Positions 8,390 through 17,435 are shown, numbered from the stretch's first letter. The stretch is DNA of 64,000 nt from Thermoanaerobacterium thermosulfurigenes (GCF_051201035.1 NZ_JBPODR010000007.1:1-64000), one strand, 5' to 3'. Numbers and translations: made by a program. Notes: a model not told the origin generated them from the letters alone.

Positions 8390-8719
8390 ATGAACGTATA
8401 CGATAAAGCGTATGAATTAAAAAGAGCAATAGAAGAGCTGCCTGAATATAAAGCATTTAAAGATGCATTCAAAAAAATTGAGTCCAATGAGCAAAATAAA
8501 AAAATGTTAGAAGATTTTAGAAAAAAACAATTAGAAATTCAGACAAAAGAACTGACGGGAAAAGAAATAACAAAAGAAGATGAAGAAATGTTAAAAAAGC
8601 TTTATGACATACTAAGCTTAAATCCTGAATTAAATGCTTATCTCGCTGCGGAATACAGCTTTTCTCGCATAATGGATGACATTACAAAGATTATAATGGA
8701 TGTTGTTAATTTAAAATAG
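8390..8719 (+). CDS. YlbF family protein
   Basis: A 109-residue, highly charged helical protein (MNVYDKAYELKRAIEELPEY) of the Com_YlbF/DUF964 family. In Bacillus, YlbF with YmcA and YaaT forms an iron-sulphur complex that steers RNase Y; other members (YheA) are less well understood. The position directly behind RNase J supports an RNA-decay link, though this is inference. AGGAGG precedes the ATG. A terminator follows. Confidence 0.85.
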   Translation: MNVYDKAYELKRAIEELPEYKAFKDAFKKIESNEQNKKMLEDFRKKQLEIQTKELTGKEITKEDEEMLKKLYDILSLNPELNAYLAAEYSFSRIMDDITKIIMDVVNLK

Positions 8720-8725
8720 CAAATA

Positions 8726-8759
8726 AGAACAAGTGGGCTAAAAACCTTACTTGTTTTTA
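8726..8759 (+). terminator. Terminator after the ylbF-like gene
   Basis: AACAAGT (8728-8734) and ACTTGTT (8749-8755) form the stem and a TTTTTAT tail follows. Confidence 0.75.
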
Positions 8760-8818
8760 TTTGTATATAATTATATAATCTTTGTATAAAGTGTCGATTT
8801 TTGATTTGAGGAGAGCTC

Positions 8819-9847
8819 ATGATGATAAATGTAAAGGGGAAAGTAAAGAAAAGATCTCTTGTTACGATTGTTATTGTAGTTTTTTTTATCATATCAGCGG
8901 CTATATATTATGAGAGTCTATTTAAGCCTGTTGATAATAATCCGACTGAAAAAGAAGTTGTCATACCACAAGGCTCCTCGACTGTAGAAATTGCTAAGAT
9001 ATTGCGAAATAAAGACTTAATAAAAAGCGAGTGTTTTTTTATTTTTCGTTCAAAGTTTTACGATGATGGCGTTCAAATGAAAGCTGGAAAGTATCTTTTA
9101 AGTTCAAATATGACTACGGATGAGATAATTAAGAAGTTAAAAGATGGAAAGGTTATATTAGATACTGTTAAATTCACTATACCAGAAGGGTTTACTGTAA
9201 GTGAGATTGCAGACCGCTTGCAACAGATGGGTATAGTCAAGAAAAGCGATTTTATGAATGAAGCTCAAAATGGTGTTTTTAATTATGAGTTTTTAAAGGA
9301 TATTCCTAAAGATAGACCAGATCGATTAGAAGGATATCTTTTTCCTGACACATATGTTATAAAGAAAGGTACCAGTGCTCATGATATTATAAATCTTATG
9401 CTGTCAAGGTTTGACGAAATATATAAATCCTATATAAAAGGGAAAGAGACGAATGTTGGCATGACTACCGACAAAATTGTGATAATAGCGTCAATGATTG
9501 AGAAAGAAGCTAAAATAGACAAAGATAGACCGCTTATCGCTGGTGTAATATACAACAGGCTAAATAAAAACATGAAATTGCAGATTGACGCTACTGTGGA
9601 ATATGCTTTAGGAGAGCACAAAGACAAATTATCTCTTGATGACTTAAAAGTTAATTCACCATATAATACTTATTTGCACTATGGATTGCCAATAGGGCCA
9701 ATTAGCAATCCAGGCTTAAAGTCTATAGAAGCAGCTATAGATCCAGCAAAACATGACTATTACTACTATGTAGCTCAAACTGATGGTTCTCATATTTTTA
9801 GCAAGACTTATATAGATCAGTTGAATGCGGAAAAAAAGGTTAATTGA
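8819..9847 (+). CDS. mltG: Endolytic murein transglycosylase MltG (YceG/YrrL)
   Basis: A 342-residue membrane-anchored lytic transglycosylase that cleaves nascent peptidoglycan strands. One N-terminal membrane segment (about residues 15-33) is followed by a LysM-like region and the YceG catalytic domain. The catalytic Glu is residue 228 in ASMIEKEA, and the later PYNTYLHYGLPIGPISNPG signature is intact. GAGGAGAG precedes ATG 8819. It is followed by trmR and trhP, the same order as Bacillus yrrL-yrrM-yrrN/O. Confidence 0.95.
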   Translation: MMINVKGKVKKRSLVTIVIVVFFIISAAIYYESLFKPVDNNPTEKEVVIPQGSSTVEIAKILRNKDLIKSECFFIFRSKFYDDGVQMKAGKYLLSSNMTTDEIIKKLKDGKVILDTVKFTIPEGFTVSEIADRLQQMGIVKKSDFMNEAQNGVFNYEFLKDIPKDRPDRLEGYLFPDTYVIKKGTSAHDIINLMLSRFDEIYKSYIKGKETNVGMTTDKIVIIASMIEKEAKIDKDRPLIAGVIYNRLNKNMKLQIDATVEYALGEHKDKLSLDDLKVNSPYNTYLHYGLPIGPISNPGLKSIEAAIDPAKHDYYYYVAQTDGSHIFSKTYIDQLNAEKKVN

Positions 9848-9863
9848 TTTAGAGGTGCCGTTT

Positions 9864-10493
9864 ATGATAGATAGCGACATAAAATTTATAAGGCAATTGT
9901 TTGATTTAAGTCAAGGGCTGCTTAAAGAAATCGAAAGTTATGCAAGTGATAATTTTATTCCGATCGTAAAACCTGAAGTTGCAAAATTTTTGGAGACAAT
10001 TATAAAAATCAAGCAACCAGAAAATATTTTAGAAATAGGCACAGCCATTGGCTATTCTTCTATCGTGATGCTATTAGCTTATGAAAATTGTAAAATTCTT
10101 ACCATCGAGAAAGACATGGATATGGCTGAGATAGCAAAAGAGAATTTTCTTAAAGCATCTCTATTAGATAGGGTTGAACTTATAAAAGGTGATGCTTTGG
10201 ACGTTTTGCCTTGTCTTAATAAAAAGTATGACTTAATATTTATTGATGCAGCGAAAGGCCATTACAAGGAATTTTTTGACGAATCTTTAAGGTTATTAAG
10301 CGATAGAGGTATTTTGATTTGCGATAATATTTTGTATAAAGGCTATGTTGCTGCTGAAAAGCATGTAAAACATAAGCGTAGAACGATAGTTTATAGGATG
10401 AGAGATTTTATTTTATATGTTTTAAACAAGACAGGAATATCTACGTCGATTATTCCTATTGGTGATGGTTTGTCTATAAGCGTAAAGGAGTGA
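9864..10493 (+). CDS. trmR: tRNA 5-hydroxyuridine methyltransferase (TrmR/YrrM)
   Basis: A 209-residue SAM-dependent O-methyltransferase with the motif ILEIGTAIGYSS and the acidic FIDAAKGHY. In Bacillus the homologue YrrM (TrmR) methylates 5-hydroxyuridine to 5-methoxyuridine at tRNA position 34. The adjacent trhP gene makes the hydroxylated substrate, which supports this assignment over a catechol methyltransferase. I chose ATG 9864, after GAGGTG, instead of the upstream in-frame start at 9825 that overlaps mltG. Confidence 0.85.
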   Translation: MIDSDIKFIRQLFDLSQGLLKEIESYASDNFIPIVKPEVAKFLETIIKIKQPENILEIGTAIGYSSIVMLLAYENCKILTIEKDMDMAEIAKENFLKASLLDRVELIKGDALDVLPCLNKKYDLIFIDAAKGHYKEFFDESLRLLSDRGILICDNILYKGYVAAEKHVKHKRRTIVYRMRDFILYVLNKTGISTSIIPIGDGLSISVKE

Positions 10494-10497
10494 AAAA

Positions 10498-11709
10498 ATG
10501 GTTGAGTTATTATCACCGGCCGGTGATTTAGAGAGGGTAAAAGTTGCGATAAATTATGGAGCAGATGCCGTTTATTTCGGTGGAAACAATTATGGACTTA
10601 GAGCTACAGTCGGCTTTAGCATGGATGAGATCAAATATGCAGTTGAATATGTTAAAAATCATGGTAAAAAAGCTTATTTAACTGTAAACATATTTCCTCA
10701 CAATGATGATCTCATAGGATTGCCAGAATATATATATGAAGTTAGTAAAACTGGAATAGACGCAGTGATAGCTTCTGATCCAGGTGTATTTTCGATAATC
10801 AAGGAAGTTGCACCAAAACTTGAGATTCATATAAGCACACAAGCTAACAACGTTAATTATAGAAGCGCAATTTTTTGGCATGAATTAGGGGCAAAGCGCA
10901 TTGTTTTGGCTAGAGAATTGTCTTTGGAAGAGATAAGGCAGATAAGACAAAAAACTCCAAACGATTTAGAATTGGAGGTTTTTGTTCACGGTGCAATGTG
11001 CATTTCATATTCGGGAAGATGCCTTCTAAGTAATTATTTAACAGGAAGAGATGCAAACAAAGGCGAATGTACGCATCCATGCAGGTGGAAGTATTATCTT
11101 GTTGAAGAAAAAAGGCCTGGACAGTACATGAGAATAGAGGAAGATGACAGAGGGACATATATAATGAATTCAAAAGATCTATGCATGATAAAATACATTC
11201 CAGATATTATCGAAGCTGGCGCAACCAGCCTAAAGATAGAAGGCAGAAACAAAAGCTCGTATTATGTTGCTGTTGTGACAAAAGCTTATAGAAAAGCAAT
11301 TGATGATTATCTGGAATTTGGCGATAGATATGTTTTTGATGAAGGCCTTTTAGAAGAATTGGGGAAAGTCAGTAATAGAGACTTTACGACTGGTTTTTAT
11401 TTTGGGAAACCTGGTTCTGAATCACACAATTATGATTCTTCCTCATACATCAGGAATTACAATATTGTTGGAATGGTGATTGATTACGATGATAAAAGTG
11501 GAATGGCTGTAATAGAGCAAAGAAACAGATTTTTTTCAGGTGATGTAATAGAGATCATAGGTCCTAAAGACATGTTTGTGGAGACTATTGATAAAATGTA
11601 TGATATAGAAGGCAATGAAATCGGAGTTGCACCGCATCCACAGATGATTGTAAAGATTCCATTAAAGAGGAAGGTAGAAAAATATTACATTCTTAGAAAA
11701 AAAGCATAG
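10498..11709 (+). CDS. trhP: tRNA hydroxylation protein, U32 peptidase family (TrhP/YrrO)
   Basis: A 403-residue U32-family protein starting MVELLSPAGDLERVK, with a TIM-barrel N-terminal half and a C-terminal beta domain. Four cysteines at 168, 175, 191 and 195 form the family's probable iron-sulphur cluster site. Although named peptidases, YrrN/YrrO-type members (TrhP) are needed for prephenate-dependent hydroxylation of uridine 34 in tRNA. It lies 4 bases behind trmR, so both steps of 5-methoxyuridine formation are co-encoded. There is only one U32 gene here, while Bacillus has two. Confidence 0.88.
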   Translation: MVELLSPAGDLERVKVAINYGADAVYFGGNNYGLRATVGFSMDEIKYAVEYVKNHGKKAYLTVNIFPHNDDLIGLPEYIYEVSKTGIDAVIASDPGVFSIIKEVAPKLEIHISTQANNVNYRSAIFWHELGAKRIVLARELSLEEIRQIRQKTPNDLELEVFVHGAMCISYSGRCLLSNYLTGRDANKGECTHPCRWKYYLVEEKRPGQYMRIEEDDRGTYIMNSKDLCMIKYIPDIIEAGATSLKIEGRNKSSYYVAVVTKAYRKAIDDYLEFGDRYVFDEGLLEELGKVSNRDFTTGFYFGKPGSESHNYDSSSYIRNYNIVGMVIDYDDKSGMAVIEQRNRFFSGDVIEIIGPKDMFVETIDKMYDIEGNEIGVAPHPQMIVKIPLKRKVEKYYILRKKA

Positions 11710-11722
11710 CTTAGTGAATGTT

Positions 11723-11766
11723 AAACTCCTTTAAGGGAAATAATAAACCCGGAAAGGAGTTTTTTT
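11723..11766 (+). terminator. Terminator whose 3' arm holds the next gene's ribosome site
   Basis: AAACTCCTTT (11723-11732) pairs with AAAGGAGTTT (11753-11762), followed by T residues. AAAGGAG (11753-11759) is also the only ribosome site for the gene at 11767, so the hairpin would hide it in read-through RNA. Confidence 0.75.
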
Positions 11767-13371
11767 ATGAATAGGAAAAACCTTAGATTTATTGTTTTAA
11801 ATATCATAACTACATTTCTTATCTTATCATTATTGATAAGGCTTTTTTATATACAATACGTAAAAGGTGAAACATACGCTAAAATTGCTGTAGATCAAAA
11901 AATTCAAAGTTTGAATTTAGACAAAAAACGTGGAGAAATATACGATAGAAATTTAATTCCTTTTACAGACAGAACTTCAACAAAGTACGTGTATGCAATC
12001 CATGGATTGATCATCAATAAAAAAAATGCATCAGAAATAATAAATAAACTAACTGGTATTTCAGAAAGTGAAATATACGGAAACTTAAATGAAGGCAAAG
12101 ATATTCTTAGTTATAAAGTTAGATATACATACGACGGAAATTTGCCTGTCGGAATCTTTATACTGAATATTCCTCAAAGATATGATTCTAATTCATTGGC
12201 AAGACACATAATAGGATACAGTGGTAGCGCTAATTATGGATTGGAAGACACATTCAACAAAATTTTAAGCACTAATGGATATGATTCTATAGCTGTATTT
12301 AAAGACAACAATAATGACTATTTAAAAGGATTGGGTGTAAAAATAAGAAGCACTGATAAAAATGTATACTCGATTCAGACAACACTCGATTATCATATTC
12401 AAAAAGCGGTAGAAAATATTTTGGATAAAAACAATATTAACGGTGCTGCTGTTGTTTTAAGTGTAAAAAATGGAGATATTTTAGCAATGGCTTCAAGGCC
12501 CAACTACGACCAAAATAAAGTTAGCGATTATCTAAACAGTAAAAACGAAGAATTGCTGAATAAAGCAGTGATGGATTATCCCCCGGGGTCCATTTTTAAA
12601 ATAATAGTGGCATCTGCTGCATTAGAAAATAAAAAAGTTAACATATACGATAACTTTATTGACGAACCGTATATAAACATCGATGGTGTGGTTTACCATA
12701 ATTTTATGGATGAGTCAAATGGATTGATTAACATGATCAAAGCATTTGAAGTCTCATCAAATACGACATTTATAAAAATTGGGCAAAAGACAGGCGGCAG
12801 CGATATAATAGAAATGGCAAAAAAATTTGGCATAACAAAAGATGATAATCTGCCGATAGAGGAGCAAATTGGCACATTGCCATCCTTGGAAAATACATTA
12901 GGTGCTGGCATAGGAAATCTTTCAATTGGACAGGGAGATGTTACCATGACTCCACTGCAAGCTGCTGATGTTGCAGCGACCATTGCCAATGACGGTATAA
13001 GAAATGTTCCTAATCTTTTAAAAGCTATTATTGATGAAAATGGCAATATTGTAGAAAATCTACACAAGGCAGACTCATACAGAGTTATAAGCGAAAGCAC
13101 AGCAGAAAGTGTAAAAGAAATGATGAGAGATGTTGTGGTAAATGGAACTGGAAAAAACGCAGAAACCGAGTATAAGTCGGCAGGAAAAACTGGTTCGGCT
13201 GAGGTAAACAGGGAGAAAAATATCTATCATGCATGGTTTACTGGTTTTGTTCCTTATGATGAGCCTGTTTATGCAATATCAGTCTTTGTTAAAAATGGCG
13301 ATATAGGCGGAATTAAAGCGGCTCCAATATTTAAACAAATAGCTGAAGAAATAATGAAATACTATAAATGA
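11767..13371 (+). CDS. Class B penicillin-binding protein (PbpI/YrrR-like)
   Basis: A 534-residue membrane-anchored peptidoglycan transpeptidase. One N-terminal membrane segment (about residues 9-28) is followed by a dimerisation domain and the transpeptidase domain with all three motifs: SIFK (Ser275), SSN (330-332) and KTG (474-476). It lacks PASTA repeats. Its place after the mltG-trhP group matches Bacillus yrrR (PbpI), and sigK follows, so a sporulation role is possible; a vegetative role is equally open. Confidence 0.9.
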   Translation: MNRKNLRFIVLNIITTFLILSLLIRLFYIQYVKGETYAKIAVDQKIQSLNLDKKRGEIYDRNLIPFTDRTSTKYVYAIHGLIINKKNASEIINKLTGISESEIYGNLNEGKDILSYKVRYTYDGNLPVGIFILNIPQRYDSNSLARHIIGYSGSANYGLEDTFNKILSTNGYDSIAVFKDNNNDYLKGLGVKIRSTDKNVYSIQTTLDYHIQKAVENILDKNNINGAAVVLSVKNGDILAMASRPNYDQNKVSDYLNSKNEELLNKAVMDYPPGSIFKIIVASAALENKKVNIYDNFIDEPYINIDGVVYHNFMDESNGLINMIKAFEVSSNTTFIKIGQKTGGSDIIEMAKKFGITKDDNLPIEEQIGTLPSLENTLGAGIGNLSIGQGDVTMTPLQAADVAATIANDGIRNVPNLLKAIIDENGNIVENLHKADSYRVISESTAESVKEMMRDVVVNGTGKNAETEYKSAGKTGSAEVNREKNIYHAWFTGFVPYDEPVYAISVFVKNGDIGGIKAAPIFKQIAEEIMKYYK

Positions 13372-13437
13372 GACTTGCACCAAAGATTTTAAGTTGCATA
13401 TATTTAATATGTGACTTAAAATGTGGAGGTGGCCTTT

Positions 13438-14133
13438 ATGTTGGCTGCGCTTATAGCGCTTGTGACATCAATCGTGAAAGACATAATCAATTTCGGCTAT
13501 TTAACAAATGCTAATTCATTTCCCCAACCTCTTACAGCAGAAGAAGAAAGAAAGTATTTTGAAGCCTTTAAAAACGGTGATGAAGAAGCGAAGAATATTT
13601 TGATAGAAAGAAACTTAAGGCTTGTGGCGCATGTTGTTAAAAAGTACAGCAATGCTGGTAAAGATGTAGATGATTTAATATCCATAGGAACAATAGGTCT
13701 TATTAAAGCGATTTTAACTTATGATTCTTCAAAAGGAACTCATTTGGCAACATATGCGGCTCGATGCATTGAAAACGAAATATTGATGTCATTGCGAGCT
13801 GAAAAGAAGATAAAATCTGAAATATCTTTGCATGATCCTATAGGAGTTGATAAAGAGGGCAATGAGATTTCGCTTATAGATATTTTAGGGACTGAGACAG
13901 ACGAGGTAAGTGATCAAGTAGAATTAAGGATGCAAGTCAAAAAACTGTACCACAAGTTAAATAGTGTTCTTAAAAACAGGGAAAAATTAATAATTGAATT
14001 AAGGTATGGTCTCATAAATGGTGGTGCAAAAACTCAGAGGGAAATAGCGAAAATGTTAGGGATTTCAAGATCTTACGTATCGAGAATAGAAAAAAAGGCA
14101 TTAAACAAGTTATTTAAAGAAATGACGATGTAA
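13438..14133 (+). CDS. sigK: RNA polymerase sporulation sigma factor SigK (pro-form)
   Basis: A 231-residue sigma-70 family factor for late mother-cell genes. The N-terminal hydrophobic pro-sequence (MLAALIALVTSIVKDI) precedes the conserved FPQPL region, then LRLVAHVVKKY, DLISIGTIGLIKAI, and region 4 ending SRSYVSRIEKKAL. It is one continuous frame, so no skin-type element splits it here. ATG 13438 follows GGAGGTGG. Activation should need pro-sequence removal by SpoIVFB, which is not in the window. Confidence 0.95.
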   Translation: MLAALIALVTSIVKDIINFGYLTNANSFPQPLTAEEERKYFEAFKNGDEEAKNILIERNLRLVAHVVKKYSNAGKDVDDLISIGTIGLIKAILTYDSSKGTHLATYAARCIENEILMSLRAEKKIKSEISLHDPIGVDKEGNEISLIDILGTETDEVSDQVELRMQVKKLYHKLNSVLKNREKLIIELRYGLINGGAKTQREIAKMLGISRSYVSRIEKKALNKLFKEMTM

Positions 14134-14159
14134 ATGTGATCTAAAGTTTTTAATCCAAA

Positions 14160-14188
14160 TGCTGTCTATATTGACAGTTTATTTTTTT
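14160..14188 (+). terminator. Short terminator after sigK
   Basis: CTGTC (14162-14166) and GACAG (14173-14177), then a T-rich tract. The right arm overlaps the -35 box of the next promoter. Confidence 0.5.
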
Positions 14189-14200
14189 GTAAAGTATAAT
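14171..14200 (+). promoter_or_regulatory. SigA-type promoter for yqeG-aroE
   Basis: TTGACA (14171-14176), an 18-base spacer and TATAAT (14195-14200). Confidence 0.75.
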
Positions 14201-14224
14201 TAAAGTAAGTTTGGGGTGAATTTA

Positions 14225-14710
14225 TTGTATAAAAAATTGATACCAGATATGTATGCTAATTCAATATACGATATAGACTTTGAAAACTTAAAAAAAAGAG
14301 GAATAACATCATTGATTTTTGATATTGACAATACGCTTGTACCGCAAAAGGTTTTAAATCCTGATCGAAAAGTAATTAACTTGTTTAAATTTTTGAAGTC
14401 AAAAGGCTTTAAAGTTTGCCTTATATCAAACAATACAACGAAAAGAGTTAATAATTTTACTAAAGATACAGGTGTAAAAGGCATTTCATGGGCTATAAAG
14501 CCGAGAAAGTCTGCTTTTTATAAGGCTTTGGAAATGCTTGACTCTACGCCTGATGAAACTGCTATTATTGGCGATCAAATTTTTACTGACATACTTGGGG
14601 GGCATAGAGTCGGACTTTTTACGATACTTGTAAGACCTTTGTCAAGCGAAGAGTTTGGATGGACTAAAATCATGAGAAAATTAGAAAAAAAGGTTCTGAA
14701 AAAGGTGTGA
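14225..14710 (+). CDS. YqeG family HAD-type phosphatase
   Basis: A 161-residue haloacid dehalogenase IIIA family protein. It shows the nucleophile motif FDIDNTLVPQ, the second motif LISNN and the late acidic motif IIGDQIFTDILGG. The physiological substrate is not settled for this family. I chose TTG 14225, 5 bases after GGGGTGA, rather than GTG 14216, which overlaps that site. aroE follows 3 bases later; in Bacillus yqeG also precedes aroE in one operon (with yqeH between). Confidence 0.88.
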   Translation: MYKKLIPDMYANSIYDIDFENLKKRGITSLIFDIDNTLVPQKVLNPDRKVINLFKFLKSKGFKVCLISNNTTKRVNNFTKDTGVKGISWAIKPRKSAFYKALEMLDSTPDETAIIGDQIFTDILGGHRVGLFTILVRPLSSEEFGWTKIMRKLEKKVLKKV

Positions 14711-14713
14711 AAA

Positions 14714-15565
14714 ATGAATATTAATTCTAAAACAAGCATTTATGGTATAATTGGGCATCCAATAGGACATAGTTTATCGCCTTTGATACATAACTATGCC
14801 TTTGAAAATCTCGATTTTAATTCGGTTTACGTTTCTTTTGATGTAAATGAAGAAGATTTAAAAGATGCAATTATAGGTATAAAAGCATTAGGCATAAAAG
14901 GCCTTAATGTTACTGTTCCACATAAGGAAAGTGTGATAAAGTATCTTGATCGTATTTCAGATGAAGCAAAACTTATTGGAGCAGTGAACACAATAAAAAA
15001 TAATAGTGGTTCATTGGAAGGATACAATACCGATGTAACAGGTTTTATGGAATCGCTAAAAGAACACAACGTGGATGTTGTAGGCAAAAATGCAGTTATT
15101 TTAGGTGCTGGTGGTGCTGCCAAAGCTGTGGCCGTAGGATTAGCACTTTTAGGAGCTAAGTCAATATATGTATGCAATAGATCGATAGATAAAGCAAAGG
15201 AACTTAGCATTCATATGGAAAATAATTTTAACATTAAAAGTTTAGGAATATCGTATAACGATCTAAATATGTTAGATGAGATTGATATACTGATAAACGC
15301 TACCAGTGTCGGTATGCATCCGAATGTAGATGTGTCGCCAATTGGAGAAGATGTAGTTGCAAAAGCGAAATTTGTTTATGATATTATATATAATCCTGAA
15401 AAGACGTTATTTCTAAGCTATGCGGAGAAATACCGCATAAAATACATCAATGGGCTTGATATGCTTATAAATCAGGCAATTGATTCATTTAAAATTTGGA
15501 CTGGAGCAAATTTCGATAAAAAAATTATTTTAAATTTTCTTAAAAAGAAGGATTTTGTTAAATAA
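14714..15565 (+). CDS. aroE: Shikimate dehydrogenase
   Basis: A 283-residue NADP-dependent enzyme that reduces 3-dehydroshikimate to shikimate. It shows the N-terminal substrate motif IGHPIGHSLSP, then NVTVPHKE with the catalytic Lys, the GAGGAAKAV nucleotide loop and NATSVGMHP. Coupled to yqeG at its 5' end. The other shikimate genes aroK and aroQ lie beyond the pilus operon, so the pilus genes sit inside an aro neighbourhood. Confidence 0.95.
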   Translation: MNINSKTSIYGIIGHPIGHSLSPLIHNYAFENLDFNSVYVSFDVNEEDLKDAIIGIKALGIKGLNVTVPHKESVIKYLDRISDEAKLIGAVNTIKNNSGSLEGYNTDVTGFMESLKEHNVDVVGKNAVILGAGGAAKAVAVGLALLGAKSIYVCNRSIDKAKELSIHMENNFNIKSLGISYNDLNMLDEIDILINATSVGMHPNVDVSPIGEDVVAKAKFVYDIIYNPEKTLFLSYAEKYRIKYINGLDMLINQAIDSFKIWTGANFDKKIILNFLKKKDFVK

Positions 15566-15611
15566 TGTAGAATATAATTTAGTGTGTGATTTTAATTTTC
15601 ATAGATTTGAT

Positions 15612-15697
15612 TGAGATAGATGATGTGAGTCTATATTTGGGCGCTTTATGACTCATTGATATAGTGGCGCAACCGGCATCATTGTCGGGTTTATTTA
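15612..15697 (+). promoter_or_regulatory. Cyclic-di-GMP-II riboswitch upstream of pilB
   Basis: The segment lines up with the class II cyclic-di-GMP aptamer: GATGATG (15619-15625), TGAGTC that can form the pseudoknot with GACTCA (15650-15655), TTGGGCGC (15637-15644) pairing with GGCGCAACC (15665-15673), the conserved joining strand of the class. The 3' part AACCG...CGGGTT (15671-15691) can form a hairpin before a T-rich tract, a likely terminator-type switch. I could not draw a strong P1. It stands directly before the pilus operon, and this class controls pili in Clostridioides. Confidence 0.85.
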
Positions 15698-15713
15698 TTT
15701 TGGAGGGGCCTTG

Positions 15714-17408
15714 ATGATAAAAAAGAAATTGGGAGATCTTCTTGTGGAAGTTGGTCTTTTAGACGAAAATCAGCTCAATAATGCGATAAAGATACAAAAA
15801 AAGACTGGTGAAAAGTTGGGTAAAATTCTTGTAAAAGAAGGATACCTAACAGAGGAGCAGATCATTGAGGCTTTGGAGTTTCAATTGGGCATACCTCATA
15901 TAGACATGAAAAAGGTATTTATAGATGCTAATGTGGCAAAGCTTATACCTGAATCAATGGCTAAAAGGCACGTTGCAATACCTATAAAAAAAGAAAACAA
16001 TAGCATCTTTGTTGCAATGGCAGATCCTCTTAATATCTTTGCCATTGATGACATTAAACTTATTACGAAGCTTGATGTGAAGCCATTGATTGCTTCCGAA
16101 GATGGTATAATGAAGGCTATTGATAGAGTTTTTGGAAAAGAAGAAGCTGAAAGGGCTGTTCAAGACTTTAAAAAAGAGCTAAGCCATGATAGCGCTGAAG
16201 GCGACAGCAATTTATTAAAGGATATTTCAGAAGATGAGATTAACAATGCACCTGCAGTAAGATTGGTAAATTCCATTATCGAACAAGCGGTGAAAAACCG
16301 CGCATCTGATGTCCATATAGAGCCTACTGAAAATGATTTGAGAATAAGGTTTAGAATCGATGGTGAACTGCATGAGGCAATGAGGGTATTTAAAAGCACG
16401 CAAGGGCCAGTTATCACCAGAATAAAAATCATGGCAAATATGAATATTGCCGAAAGAAGGATACCTCAAGATGGGAAAATCGAAATGAATGCAGGCAGCA
16501 AAAATATCGATATAAGAGTTTCTTCTTTGCCTACAATCTACGGCGAAAAGCTCGTGCTTAGGATATTGGATAAAAGCGGTTATATTATAACAAAAGATAA
16601 ATTGGGGTTAAATAGTGATGATATGAAATTATTTGACAATTTGCTTAAACATCCAAATGGCATAATTCTTCTTACTGGACCTACAGGAAGTGGTAAAACC
16701 ACGACACTTTATGCTATGTTAAATGAGCTTAATAAACCTGACAAAAATATAATAACTGTTGAAGACCCTGTTGAATATACTCTTGAAGGGTTAAATCAAG
16801 TTCAAGTCAACGAAAAAGCTGGCCTTACATTTGCTTCTGCTTTAAGATCGATACTAAGGCAGGATCCAGACATAATAATGATTGGTGAAATAAGAGACAG
16901 AGAGACTGCTGAAATAGCCATAAGGTCTTCTATAACAGGTCATCTTGTATTATCTACATTACATACGAATGATTCTGCAGGCGCCATAACAAGGCTTATC
17001 GATATGGGGATTGAACCATATCTTATTTCTTCATCTGTTGTTGGTGTTATAGCTCAAAGGTTGGCGAGGAAAATATGCGATAACTGCAAAACAGAATATG
17101 ATGCTAGCAAAAGAGAAAAGATTATTTTAGGGTTAGATACCGATGAACCACTTAAATTGTACAAATCAAAAGGGTGTGCTGTTTGCAATAAGACTGGTTT
17201 TCGCGGCAGAGTTCCTATATATGAGATAATGATAATGACGCCTAAGATAAAAGAGCTTACAAATGAGAGGGCTCCAGCGGATGTAATTTTAAATGAAGCT
17301 GTATCAAATGGTATGAATACGCTTAAAGAAAGTGCAAAGAAGCTTGTCCTATCAGGTGTAACTACTGTAGATGAGATGTTACGCCTTACATACGATGATG
17401 CTTATTAA
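15714..17408 (+). CDS. pilB: Type IV pilus assembly ATPase PilB
   Basis: A 564-residue GspE/PilB ATPase that powers pilus extension. The N-terminal MshEN-type domain (residues 1-150) precedes the ATPase with Walker A GPTGSGKTTT (about residues 322-331), the Asp box VEDPVEY, Walker B IIMIGEIRD and His box LSTLHTNDS. The C-terminal zinc site CDNC...CAVC is present. MshEN domains of PilB often bind cyclic-di-GMP, in line with the riboswitch just upstream. ATG 15714 has GGAGGGG 5 bases before it. Confidence 0.95.
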   Translation: MIKKKLGDLLVEVGLLDENQLNNAIKIQKKTGEKLGKILVKEGYLTEEQIIEALEFQLGIPHIDMKKVFIDANVAKLIPESMAKRHVAIPIKKENNSIFVAMADPLNIFAIDDIKLITKLDVKPLIASEDGIMKAIDRVFGKEEAERAVQDFKKELSHDSAEGDSNLLKDISEDEINNAPAVRLVNSIIEQAVKNRASDVHIEPTENDLRIRFRIDGELHEAMRVFKSTQGPVITRIKIMANMNIAERRIPQDGKIEMNAGSKNIDIRVSSLPTIYGEKLVLRILDKSGYIITKDKLGLNSDDMKLFDNLLKHPNGIILLTGPTGSGKTTTLYAMLNELNKPDKNIITVEDPVEYTLEGLNQVQVNEKAGLTFASALRSILRQDPDIIMIGEIRDRETAEIAIRSSITGHLVLSTLHTNDSAGAITRLIDMGIEPYLISSSVVGVIAQRLARKICDNCKTEYDASKREKIILGLDTDEPLKLYKSKGCAVCNKTGFRGRVPIYEIMIMTPKIKELTNERAPADVILNEAVSNGMNTLKESAKKLVLSGVTTVDEMLRLTYDDAY

Positions 17409-17435
17409 CATTAAATAATTGCTAAAGGTGATACG

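Noticed and set aside
12693..13100. Minus-strand open frame of 135 codons
   Set aside because: It lies wholly inside the penicillin-binding protein gene, which has all its catalytic motifs. It has no ribosome site and shows a composition typical of antisense frames. The same applies to the minus-strand frames at 46729-47271, 18624-19103, 34228-34620 and 44526-44927.
13438..14133. Split sigK with a skin-type element
   Set aside because: The gene is one continuous frame with both halves of SigK.
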